Below are positions 1 through 11,963 of a stretch of DNA of 64,000 bases, one piece after another. Origin of the DNA: Clavulina sp. PMI_390. Taxonomy: Eukaryota; Basidiomycota; Agaricomycetes; Cantharellales; Hydnaceae. The notes beneath the pieces were generated by a model, which worked only from the letters and a program-made list of their open reading frames with translations, was not told the DNA's origin and made no database searches. Position 1 is the first letter of the stretch; each line of letters starts with the position of its first letter. A program made the position numbers and the translations under genes. The stretch lies in contig WIDE01000041.1 of assembly GCA_015039315.1 (NCBI GenBank), positions 1-64,000 of the forward strand, in the 5' to 3' direction.

Positions 1-3000
1 CCCTACCACAGCGATTATCTCAAGGGTGCGACGGATAAGGTATTCCAGATCGATCTTGAGGGCAAGGAGCTCTGGACTCCTGCTGATTTGGCTGTCCCGG
101 TCTTCCACACTGGCGATGGTGAGTTGATCGGATTTATTTTCAAACCTCGTGGCTGGGCAGGCCAATCTGCAGCCTTATCTGTATTGGCGTGGAGACGCAT
201 GGTGGACGCACCCCTCACTTCATTTGCCGTGCACATGAGATTTCTCGCAGCCCGATGCAATGCATTAGACTTCCCTCAGCCTCCACCGTGACTCATTATC
301 CATTGCTCACCGAATCATGACTGACTGACGCAAATTTGCGCCCTTCTTTTTTCTGCACCGATTTAGGCTCGGATCTGCGCTCGCTTACCACCTCGCTCAC
401 GCGCTCGATCTGCGACCAGACCTTCATCTTCCCTCTCAACTGGACCAAGGCGACCAGCTTCCCCGAGACCGCTACTCATGCCGTCGATTTCGGTCCTGGT
501 GGCCTCTCTGGTATCGGTCCTCTCACTGCCCGCAACTTGGAGGGCCGCGGCGTCCGCGTCGTTGTTCTCGGAGAGAAGGGCAAGGGTGCTGCTGAGCTCT
601 ACGACTCGCACGCCGTCAAGTTTGAGGACTGGTGGTCCAAGAAGTGGACCCCTAGGCTCGTCAAGACTCGGTAAGTTTGCCTCTTTTAGTCTTCGGTGTG
701 TGCTTCAAGTGCTAAACATCCTTTCCCTACTACAGCGACGGCAAGATCCAGATCGACTCGACCTTCTCGCGTCTGCTCGGCAAGCCTCCCGTCATGGTCG
801 CTGGTATGACTCCTTCGACTGTGAAGGCTGGCTTCGTCAGCGCCATTCTCAGCGCTGGCTACCACACTGAGCTTGCCGGTGGTGGTCACTACAATGCCGC
901 TGCTCTGCGTGCCAAGATCGCCGAGATTCAATCTCTTGTCCCTGCTGGAGTTGGCATTACGCTGAACTCGCTCTACATCAACCCCCGCCAATTCAACTTC
1001 CAGCTCCCTCTCTGGCAGGAGATGAAGCGCGAGGGCCTCCCCATCGAGGGCTTCTGTGTCGCTGCTGGTATCCCCAGCACCGAGAAGGCCGCTGAGATCA
1101 TTGATGGCCTGCGCTCCTGCGGCATCAAGCACGTCGCTTTCAAGCCTGGTTCGGTCGACGGTATCCGTCAGGTTGTAGCCATCGCTGCTGCCAACCCCGA
1201 CTTCCCCATCATCATGCAGTGGACCGGTGGTCGTGCGGGTGGTCATCACTCGTACGAGGACTTCCACCAGCCCATCCTTGCCACCTACGGCTCCATCCGT
1301 CAGCACCCCAACATCTCCCTTGTTGGCGGCTCCGGCTTCGGTGATGGCGAGAGCGTCTGGCCCTACATGAGTGGTGAATGGTCCACTGCGTTCGGTGTGC
1401 AGCCCATGCCTTACGATGGTGTCCTCTTCGGTTCGTGGGCGATGATTGCCAAGGAGGCTCACACCTCTGAGAGCGTCAAGCAGCTCCTCGTTCAGGCACC
1501 TGGTGTTGACGACGACAAGTGGGAGAACACCTACAAGGGCGATACCGGTGGCATCCTCACCGTCCAGTCCGAGCTCGGCGAGCCCATCCACAAGATCGCG
1601 AACCGCGCCGTCAAGCTCTGGAAGGAGTTCGACGAGTCGATCTTCAAGCTCCCCAAGGAGAAGCGTGCCGCTTGGCTCACTGCCAATGGCGACATGGTCA
1701 TCGAGAGGCTCAACCGTGACTTCGCCAAGCCATGGTTCGGCCAGAAGAAGGACGGCACCGTTGTCAAGGACCTCGGCGACATGACCTACGAGGAGACTGT
1801 TATTCGCTTGGTGCGTCTCATGTACGTGAAGCACCAGTCTCGCTGGATCGACCCCTCGCTCCGCAACCTTCTTGGTGACTGGCTCCGCCGTGTTGAGGAG
1901 CGCTTCGCCGGTGTCAACGGCAAGCCCAAGCAGTCGATCCTCCAGTCGTACAATGCCCTCAACGACCCCGAGCCCTTCGTCACCAAGTTCTTCGAGACCT
2001 ACCCTGCCGCATGCGAGCAGCTCCTCGCCGCTGAGGACAAGAAGTTCTTCCTCCTCATCGCTCAACGCCCCGGTCAGAAGCCTGCTCCCTTCATCCCTGT
2101 CCTCGATGCTTCCTTCGAAGTCTGGTTCAAGAAGGCGAGTCCCAATCTTTTACTTTGCTTTCTTCAATATAACTGACATGCCTCATCCTCATAGGATTCT
2201 CTCTGGGCTGCCGAGGATATCGACGCCGTCTTCGACCAAGATCCCCAGCGTGTCGCCATTCTCCAGGGCCCCGTCGCCGTCAAGCACGCTCGCGTCGCTA
2301 ACCAGCCCATCAAGGAGATGTTGGGTGGTGTCGAGCAATACGTCATCAAGAAGCTGCTCGAGACTCAGTACGGCGGAGACGAGAGCAAGGTCCCCACCAT
2401 CGACTATATTGGCTCGACCGCTGCTGCCGTTGTCCCCGGCCTCGCCGCCTCCTACGGCGTTGATGTCTCGACCTCCGGCAACAAGACGATGTACAAGTTT
2501 GGCTCGTCGCTTCCTCCCACCGAGGAGTGGCTCGAGACTCTTGTTGGTCACAAGGTGCACTGGCTCCGTGCTCTCCTCCGCTCCGAGAACATCGTCCAGG
2601 CTGGTGGCTACGTCTCAAACCCCCTGAAGAGGTTGTTCGCTCCTCGCAAGGGCCAGACCGTCATCATTGCGTCCAGCGCTAATGGCGTCCCCACCTCCGT
2701 CTCTCTCTACGGCTCTGCTCGTTCGTTCGGTGTGCACCAGCCTACCTTCGAGGCTGTCACCGCTACCTTCAACGAGAAGACCAACGGCATCACCGTTGTG
2801 GTGAATGAGGAGCTCAAGGGATCCTCCATTCCTCTCGAGTTCACCTTCGTCTACCGCCCCGACCAAGGCTTCGCTCCTATTCACGAGGTCACCGAGGGCC
2901 GCAACAAGCGCATCAAGGCGTTCTACTGGCGCCTGTGGTACGGCGAGAATGAGGTCCTCCCTTCGATTGGCATCCACGACAAGCTCGTTGGCCCCGAGGT

Positions 3001-6000
3001 CACGATCGATGCTGCTGCCGTCGAGCGCTTCTCTGCTGTGGTGGGCAACCAGGGCGAGAAGTACAAGACCACTCGCATGGCTGAGGTTGAGGCCCCCATG
3101 GATTTCGCTATCGTCACTGGCTGGCAGGTACGTTTAGCATTCGTTTCTTTTGATAGTCAAGCAGGTCTAACGTTTCTCGCCTGTTTAGTCTATCATGCGC
3201 GCCATCTTCCCTGACGCCGTCGACGGTGACCTGCTCAAGCTCGTCCACCTTTCCAACGCCTTCAAGATCCTCGAGCCCTCGAAGCCCTTCAAGGTTGGCG
3301 ACAAGTGCACTTCCGAGGCCCAGATCCTCTCCGTGACCAACAGCGACAGCGGCAAGACCGTCTCCGTCGTTGGCAAGGTGCTCCGCGATGGTGTGCCCAT
3401 CATCGAGGTCAAGTCCTCCTTCCTTTACCGCGGTCGCTTCGCCGACTTCGAGAACACCTTCGAGACCATCGACGAGCCTGACTACGTCGTCGAGCTCAAC
3501 AACGCTGCCGACGTTGGTGTCCTTCAGTCCAAGGAGTGGTTCGATTGGGATGACGATACCAAGCCTCTCCTCCCTGGCACGAAGCTCATCTTCCGCGTGC
3601 AGACCGAGTTGGCGTACAAGAACAAGTCGACTTTCTCTGGTGTCAATGTCAGCGGTACCGTCTACGTCCGTGACCAGCTCAAGACTCTCATCCCCGTCGC
3701 TACCGTCGACTACACCAACGGTGTCTCCATCGGCAACCCCGTTACTGGATACCTCCAGCGTCACGGTACCGTCCAAGGCCAGCCCGTCCTCTTCGAGAGC
3801 CCCTACACCCTCACCAGCTCCTCCGTCCCATCCTCGTTCACCTCTCCTGCCACCAACGAGCCTTACTCTAAGATCTCCGGCGATTTCAACCCTATCCACA
3901 TCAACCCCTACTTCGCCGACTATGCCTCTCTCCCTGGCACGATCACTCACGGCATGTGGTCGAGCGCTGCCACCAGGCGCTTCGTCGAGACCGTTGCTGC
4001 AGAGGACAAGCCCGACCGCGTCATTTCGTATGTTTTCTTCTAACTTGCCCTATCTTCGACCCTGATCTGATACTCTTCTAGGTACGACGTCAACTTCGTC
4101 GGCATGGTTCTTCCCCGCGATGAGCTCTCCGTCAAGCTGTCTCACATCGGCATGAACAACGGCAACAAGGTCATCAAGGTCGAGACCGTCAACCAACGTG
4201 GCGAGAAGATCATCGAGGGTACCGCCGAAGTCGCTCAGCCCCCTTCGGTCTACGTCTTCACTGGCCAGGGCTCGCAGGAGCCTGGTATGGGTATGGACTT
4301 GTACGCCTCCTCCCCCGCCGCTCGTGCTGTTTGGGATGCCGCAGATGAGCATTTGACTGCCGTCTACGGCTTCTCGATCATCGAGCTCGTGAAGCAGAAC
4401 CCCAAGGAGAAGACCATCCACTTCGGTGGTATCAAGGGTCAGGCCATTCGCCAGCGATACATCGACATGACGTACGATGCCCTTGACAAGGAGGGCAACG
4501 TCAAGACCCTCCCTCTCTTCGCTGATATCAACGTGCGCACTCAGCGCTACACATTCAGCCACCCTGCTGGTCTCCTCTTCGCCACCCAGTTCGCTCAGAT
4601 CGCTCTCGTCGTCACCGAGAAGGCCGCCTTCGATGACATGCGCTCAAAGGGCCTCGTCCAGAATGACTCTGCCTTCGCCGGTCACTCCCTCGGCGAGTAC
4701 TCTGCGCTTGCCTCGATCGCTGATGTCCTCCCCATCTCTTCCCTCGTCGATGTCGTGTTCTACCGTGGTATCACCATGCAGCGCGCTGTCGAGCGTGATC
4801 ATCTCAACCGCTCGAACTACGCCATGTGCGCTGTCAACCCCAGCCGTATCAGCCGCACCTTCAACGAGAGCGCGCTTCGCGAAGTCGTTGAGATCATCGG
4901 CCGTCGCACGAACGCCCTGATCGAGATCGTCAACTACAACGTCGAGGTAAGATTCATTTCTTTAAGCTACTCGTAGTTTGTGTTTACTGAATCATTTCAA
5001 TATAGGGCTCTCAATACGTCTCTGCTGGTGCCTTGGTTGCTCTCCAGACCCTCACCAACGTCCTCAACTACCTCAAGAAGGAGAACATCGACATCCAGAA
5101 GGTCAGTCTTCTATTTTCTTGCTGGTCGTTGATTATTGACTTGGTCCTCTTTATAGCTTACCAAGAGCTTCACCCTCGAGAAGATCAAGGAGATGTTGAC
5201 CGAGATTGTCGACAACTGCTTCGAGGTCGCGAAGAAGCAGGAGGCTGCCCAAGGTGGTCATCTCACCCTCGAGCGTGGCATTGCCACCATCCCTCTCCCT
5301 GGTATCGACGTGCCCTTCCACTCTCGCTACCTCTGGGCCGGTGTCATGCCCTTCCGTGCCTGTACGTGGATACTCTCGGCTTGTTCTCTGCCGTTTCGCT
5401 CACTTGAATGTTTCTAGACCTCTCCAAGAAGATCAACTCGGCGCACTTGAATCCTGACCTCCTTATCAACAAGTACATTCCCAACTTGATCGCCAAGCCC
5501 TTCCAGGTGACGAAGGAGTATGCCCAGATCATCTATGATCAGACCATGTCCCCTCGACTCGACAAGGTCATTAAGTCCTGGGACGAGGAGAACTGGGGCG
5601 CGCACGCTCAGCGCCAGAAGCTCGCCTACACCATCCTCGTCGAGCTCCTCGCCTATCAGTTCGCTTCTCCTGTGCGCTGGATCGAGACTCAGGACCTCCT
5701 CTTCGCCCACTACAAGTTCGAGCGCTTCATTGAGCTCGGGCCTGGTCCTACCCTCACCGGTATGGCTACTCGCACCCTCAAGGCCAAGTACGAGGTGTCC
5801 GACGATTCCCTCAACGTCACTCGTGCGATCTTCTGCCACGCCAAGAACCAGAAGGAGATCTACTACCAGTTCGAGGATGAGGCTGCCGAGGAGCCCGCCG
5901 GCGAAGCGTCTGAGCCTGCTGCTGCATCCACTCCCGCTGCCGCTGCCGCTCCAGCCGCCGTCGCTGCTGCCCCTGTTGCCGCTCCCAGCGGACCTGTCGC

Positions 6001-9000
6001 AGCCATCGCCGACGAGCCCATCAAGGCGATTGACGTCTTGCGCGTCATCATCGCCCAGAAGCTCAAGAAGAAGGTCGAAGAAGTCCCCCTGTCCAAGTCC
6101 ATCAAGGATCTCGTTGGTGGCAAGTCCACTGTCCAGAACGAGATTCTCGGCGACCTTGGAACCGAGTTCAGCTCTGCGCCTGAGAAGGGTGAGGAACTCC
6201 CTCTCGAGGAGCTGGGTGCCGCCCTTCCGTCCACTGGCACTCTCGGCAAGCACACCAGCGGCCTCATTACTCGCATGATCGGTGGCAAGATGCCTGGTGG
6301 TTTCAACATGACTGCTATCAAGGCTCATCTCACCAAGACTTGGGGACTCGGTCCTCAGCGCACCGATGGCGTGCTGCTGCTCGCTGTTACTCTCGAACCT
6401 GCCAAACGTCTCGGGTCTGAGGGTGAGGCCAAGGCCTGGCTCGACAGTGTGACCCAGGCGTATGCCCAGTCTGCTGGCATCTCGCTCTCGTCAGGAGGTG
6501 CAGCTGGCGGTGGCGGCGGCGGCGGTGGTGGTGCCGTTATCAACAGCGAGGAGTTCATCAAGTTCCAGGCTGAGCAGCACAAGTTTGCCCAGCAACAAGT
6601 CGAGCTCTACATGCGCTACCTCGATCTTGACCCTCGCGCTGGCGGCCGACAGGCAGACGTCGAAAAGGGCAACGCCGAGGCTCTCCAGGCCAAGCTCGAC
6701 GCCATCGACAAGGAGCACGGCGACACCTACATCAACGGCATCCAGCCCGTGTTTGAGCCGCTCAAGGCGCGCCACTTCGACTCGTCATGGAACTGGGTCC
6801 GCCAGGATGCTCTCCTCATGTGGTACGACATTCTTCACGGTCGCATCTCCACCGTCGATCGTGACATTACTGCTCGCTGCATTGCTATCATCAACCGTGC
6901 TGATGAGAGTTTGCTCGAGTACATGCAGTATTACGTCGACCAGTGCGACCCTACTCGTGGCGAGACTTATAGGCTCGGAAAGGAGTTCGGTCAGCAGCTG
7001 ATCGACAACTGTCGTGAGGCCATTGGTCATCCTCCACTCTACAAAGATGGTAAGTAGCTCAAGCCGTTGATATCTTTCTTACCTGTTCACTCATTTGGCC
7101 ATCGCTTTTTATAGTCACCTTCCCCACTGCGCCCCACACCGAAGTTACTGAAGGCGGCGATATCGTCTACTCTGAGGTTGTGCGCGAGGGTGTCCGTAAG
7201 CTTGAGGCTTACGTCGAGGAGATGGCCACCGGTGGCCCTCCACCCAGCAACGTGAACATCGACAAGGTCCAAGAGGATGTCTTGAAGCTGTGGAACTTTG
7301 TCAAGTCGCAGCCCGAGATCAGCCAAGACCAGAAGAATCGTATCAAGGCCCTATATGACGGCGTCGTTCGCACTCTGCGCAAGGGTCCCAAGACCCCCAC
7401 CACTGAAACTCGCCGTGTTGCTCCTCGCACTCGTCGCTCCTCTTCTCAATTCCTTCGTCCTCAAATCGCCACCATCCCCACTACGCTCTCTGATGACAAG
7501 GTTCCCCTCCTCCACCTCAAGCGCAAGACTGGTACCGCCTGGGAGTACTCTAGCAACCTCACCAGCGTCTATCTTGATGTCCTGAACGAGATTGCCACTT
7601 CCGGCACCACATTCAAGGACAAGAATGCTCTCCTGACTGGTGTTGGTAAGGGCTCGATTGGTGTCGAAATCGTCAAGGGCCTCCTCTCTGGTGGTGCTCA
7701 CGTCGTCATCACCACCTCGCGCTACAGCCGCCAGACCGTGGACTACTACCAGAACATCTTCTCGGTCCACGGTAGCCGTGGAGCCGCACTCACGGTCGTC
7801 CCCTTCAACCAGGGCTCTAAGCAAGATGTCGATGCTCTTGTCGACTATGTTTACAGCACTCTCAACCTCGATCTCGATTACATCCTCCCCTTCGCCGCCA
7901 TTCCTGAAAATGGTCGTGAGATTGACAGCCTCGACGATAAGTCTGAGCTCGCTCACCGTGTTATGTTGGTGAACCTGCTCCGCCTCCTCGGTGCTGTGAA
8001 GCAGAAGAAGGCCAGCCGCAACTTCGTCACTCGCCCAACACAAGTCATCCTTCCCCTTTCGCCCAACCACGGCCTCTTTGGCAACGATGGTCTTTATTCG
8101 GAGTCGAAGATCTCCCTCGAGACTCTCTTCCAACGCTGGAGCTCAGAGAGCTGGGGTGAATACATTGGTCTCGCTGGTGCAGTTATTGGGTGAGTATAGG
8201 CACTACTATCTTCGATTTTATGCATTAATGCTAATTTTGCTACAGCTGGACTCGTGGTACTGGTCTCATGTCTGCGACCAACACCGTCGCCGAGCAGGTG
8301 GAATCGTACGGCTGCAGGACCTTCTCTGCCAAGGAGATGGCTTTCAATATCCTCGGTCTGATGCACCCTCTCCTGTTCAGCATCACTCAGGTCGAGCCTA
8401 TCTGGGCCGACTTGAACGGTGGCATGGACCGCGTCCCGGACCTCGCAGACGTCACTGTCAAGATTCGCAAGGACCTCAACGCTGAGAGCACCCTCCGAAA
8501 GTCTGTGGCTCGGGACAGCGCTCTCGATTACAAGGCCGTCAACGGTCCTGATGCTGAGGCCGTTCTCAAGCCCGTCCCCGTCACTCCTCGTGCCAACTTC
8601 AAGTTCGATTTCCCCAAGCTCGAGTCGCCCGAGAGCCTGGAGGATCTCAAGAACCTCCAGGGTCTCTTGGATCTCGATCAAGTCATGGTCATTGCTGGGT
8701 TCGCCGAAGTCGGTCCTTGGGGAAGCTCTCGTACCAGGTGGGAAATGGAGGCTCGTGGCGAGTTCACCATTGAAGGCTGCATCGAAATTGCCTGGATCAT
8801 GGGCTTCATCAAGCACTTCGACGGCAAGCTCCCCAACGGCAACCTCTACGTCGGTTGGGTGGACTCCAAGTCTGGCGAGCCTGTTGATGACAAGGACGTC
8901 AAGGCCAAGTACGAGGCCGACATACTGGCTCACACCGGTATTCGTTTGATCGGTATGTCTCGTTCTTCTGCTTAACCGTGCCGCATTGCTCACTGGCTTC

Positions 9001-11659
9001 TCTAGAACCTGAGCTCTTCAAGGGTTACGATCCCAAGAGGAAGGGCTTCAATCAAGAGGTCGAGCTTACCCACGATCTCGAGACCATGGAGTCTACTGAG
9101 GAGGAAGCTGCCAAGTTCAAGCGCGAGCATGGTGATAAGGTTGACGCATGGTCCACTCCCGCTGGCGAGTGGTTCATTCGCTTCAAGAAGGGTGCCCGCA
9201 TCCTCGTTCCCAAAGCCGTCTCCTTCAGCCGCCTCGTCGCCGGCCAACTCCCTACTGGCTGGGACGCTGGTCGCTACGGTATCCCCGCCGATATCGTCTC
9301 TCAAACGGATCGTACTGCCCTCTGGGCTCTGGTCTGCACTGCCGAAGCTCTCATCATGGCCGGCATCACCGACCCTTACGAGCTGTACAAGTACGTCCAT
9401 CCTTCCATGGTGGGTACTAGCATTGGTAGTGGTATGGGCGGCATGGAATCGCTCTCTGCGATGTTCCGTGACCGTCGCGAGGAGAAGGATGTCCAAACCG
9501 ACATCTTGCAAGAGACGTAAGTGCGATTGCTGTCTAGCCACGATATGACTACTCACCTGATCCCCTCCAGTTTCATCAACACTGTCGCCGGTTGGGTGAA
9601 CTTGCTCCTGATGTCGTCTTCTGGTCCCGTCAAAATTCCTGTTGGCGCTTGGTAAGCTGATACTCCATCCTCTTCCAGTACTTGTGCTAACGTTGGTATA
9701 GTGCCACCGCTCTTCAATCTCTCGAAATCGCCTGTGAGACGATCGTATCCGGCAAGGCAAAGATCATGATTGCTGGTGGTTTCGACGACTTCAGCGAGGA
9801 GGGCTCATATGAGTTCGCCAACATGGGTGCGACCAGCAACTCGATGACCGAGTTCGCCATGGGTCGCGAGCCTAACGAGATGTCTCGCCCAACTTCCACC
9901 AGCCGTGATGGGGTAGGTTTATCTATACCACTATCTGCTGCTACCTCCTCTGACCTGTCCCTACTAGTTCATGGAGGCGCAAGGCTGCGGTGTCCAAGTC
10001 ATCATGAGCGCGAAGACTGCTATGGAGATTGGTGCTACTATCCGTGGTATCGTGGCGTTTACTTCCACCTCAACGTATGTCCTTTTTTTTTTCCCGATTT
10101 CAGTTCCCCGTAATATTTAAGCTAAACCTACTATCCAGTGACAAGGCTGGTCGTTCGATCCCTGCTCCGGGCAAGGGTGTCCTCACCATCGGCCGTCAAG
10201 TTCCTTCCAAGACTCCTCTCCCATTCCTCGACGTCTCATACCGATCTCGACAGCTCGCCTTCCGTCGCAAGCAGATTTCTCAGTGGCTGGACAACGAGTA
10301 CGAGCTCCTCAAGCTCGAGGCAGAGTCAGTACCTGCGGAGAAGAAGGAAGAATTCATCAAGGAGCGCGTTGCTGCTGCCGAAACTGAGGCTGCTCGTCAA
10401 GAGAAGGATGCCTTGTCAACATTCGGTATGCTCGCTGGTCATGATGATCGGGTAGCGCCCGTGAAGCGGGCTCTTGCTGTCTTCGGTCTCACCCCCGACG
10501 ATCTTGGAGTCGTCTCGATCCACGGCACAAGTACCCAAGCCAACGAGAAGAACGAGACCTCCGTCTATAACGACGTCTTCAAGAATATTGGCCGCACTCC
10601 TGGCAATGCTGTCCCCGTCATTGCGCAAAAGAACTTGACTGGCCATCCCAAGGGTGGTGCAGCTGCCTGGATGCTTGGTGGGCTTACTCAGAGCATTAAC
10701 TCTGGTATCATCCCTGGCAACAGAAATGCCGAGTACGTCCGATTCATTCTCGCTTTCTAAATCTGAACTCACCATGTCCTATTCTCCACAGCAACGTTGA
10801 TGTTCGACTGCAAGCACACAAGTACTTGCTCTTCCCTTCAAAGACCATCCACACCGACGGCATTAAGGCTGGTATCATGACTTCATTCGGTTTCGGTCAG
10901 GTCGGTGGTGCTGCCGTGATCATCCACCCCCGTTACGTCTGGGGTGCGATGGACCCGTCATCGTACGCCAAGTACCGTGCCCTCAATCGTGCTCGTGGCC
11001 AGTCATCATACAAGGCGATGAGCGACATGATGATCTCGAACAACCTCGTCAAGGTCAAGGAGGCACCTCCCTATGCTCCTGAGCTCGAGGTTCCTGTTCT
11101 TCTCAACTCGAGGGCTCGTGCTTCCCCCGACAAGAATGGCAGCTACTCCTTCGCCGCTAAACAACCCACTTCCTCCACCATCGATGATGCTAACGCTGCG
11201 ATAGCTGCAAAGCTTCTCGCCGGCGGTAACGCGACTGGCCTTGGTGTTGATCAAGGTACATTCCTCTATTTGCCTTCCTAGTTGGCCGTTTGCTTACTTT
11301 ACGATTGACGGTTTTCAGAGCTGATCTCATCCGTGCCATCGTGGAACCCCACATTCGTTTCAAAGAACTACACTGCCGCTGAGGTAGCGTATTGCCAAAA
11401 ACAGCCTAATCCCGCTGCATCTTTCGCTGCTCGATGGGTTGGCAAGGAGGCCGTCTTCAAGTCGCTCGGCGTTGCTGGCAAGGGAGCAGCTGCCTCTCTC
11501 CGCGACATCGAGATCCTCCCTGACTCTGCCGGCGTCCCTCAAGTGACCCTCCATGGCGATGCACTAACCGCGGCGAGTGGCAAGGGCATCAAGAAGATCC
11601 TTGTGTCTTTGAGCCATTCTGAGACCGTTGCGATTGCGTTCGCACAGGCATCGGCATGA
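1..11659 (+). CDS. Fused type I fatty acid synthase (beta+alpha in one chain), 5'-truncated
   Basis: Cytosolic multienzyme making long-chain acyl-CoA from acetyl-CoA, malonyl-CoA and NADPH. The window opens in the acyltransferase domain (PYHSDYL, like the PFHSHLL region of yeast Fas1). Then follow enoyl reductase (about 740-2130), dehydratase with a GDFNPIHI hotdog motif (about 3880), malonyl/palmitoyl transferase ([10 protein letters not shown], Ser codon 4686-4688), one acyl carrier domain (GGKST, phosphopantetheine Ser 6125-6127) between Ala/Pro- and Gly-rich linkers, ketoreductase (TGVGKGSIG), ketosynthase (GACATA, HGTST, GHPKGG) and phosphopantetheinyl transferase (WVGKEA). Visible exons: 1-118, 367-670, 736-2134, 2195-3127, 3189-4027, 4082-4946, 5006-5101, 5157-5361, 5418-7049, 7115-8189, 8246-8952, 9006-9516, 9571-9651, 9702-9912, 9968-10074, 10139-10732, 10792-11255, 11319-11659. 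Roughly the first 400-450 residues lie upstream of the window. Intron 2135-2194 has a GC donor. Confidence 0.97.
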
Positions 11660-11963
11660 TCAGCCTCCCTCCATTCCTATAATCTTACCCTTTCCTAGTT
11701 CACTCCCTCTCTCAAGCTTCATACTTCCTTTCTCATGCTTGCACGTCTATTACGTTATGATTTTACTGTTTACGCATTACATACCTTTTATCTCCTCTCA
11801 TATTCACACTGGGCATGTATATGGTTCTCTTAGATTTCTGCTATGCATCAAGTTTTGCACGCTGAACCATCGTTGTGAACTAACCTCACTACTCAACATT
11901 TGAAAAAACTGAAATATGAAAATGTACCTGTGAGTTCGCGTGTAGGGACTAAAGCCAGCCCTA
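11660..11963. other. Convergent intergenic region (FAS / EF-2-like)
   Basis: These 304 bp lie between two convergent stop codons. The sequence is AT- and pyrimidine-rich and must hold the 3' UTRs of both genes. I see no additional gene. Confidence 0.6.

Noticed and set aside
686..2065. Long minus-strand open frame (about 459 codons) opposite the FAS enoyl reductase
   Set aside because: It mirrors the strong codon bias of the FAS exon on the other strand, is Leu/Val/Glu/Asp-rich without a known fold and has no support beyond being open.
5414..8133. Several minus-strand open frames opposite FAS exons
   Set aside because: Same cause: antisense shadows of GC-rich coding sequence with clear FAS domains on the plus strand.
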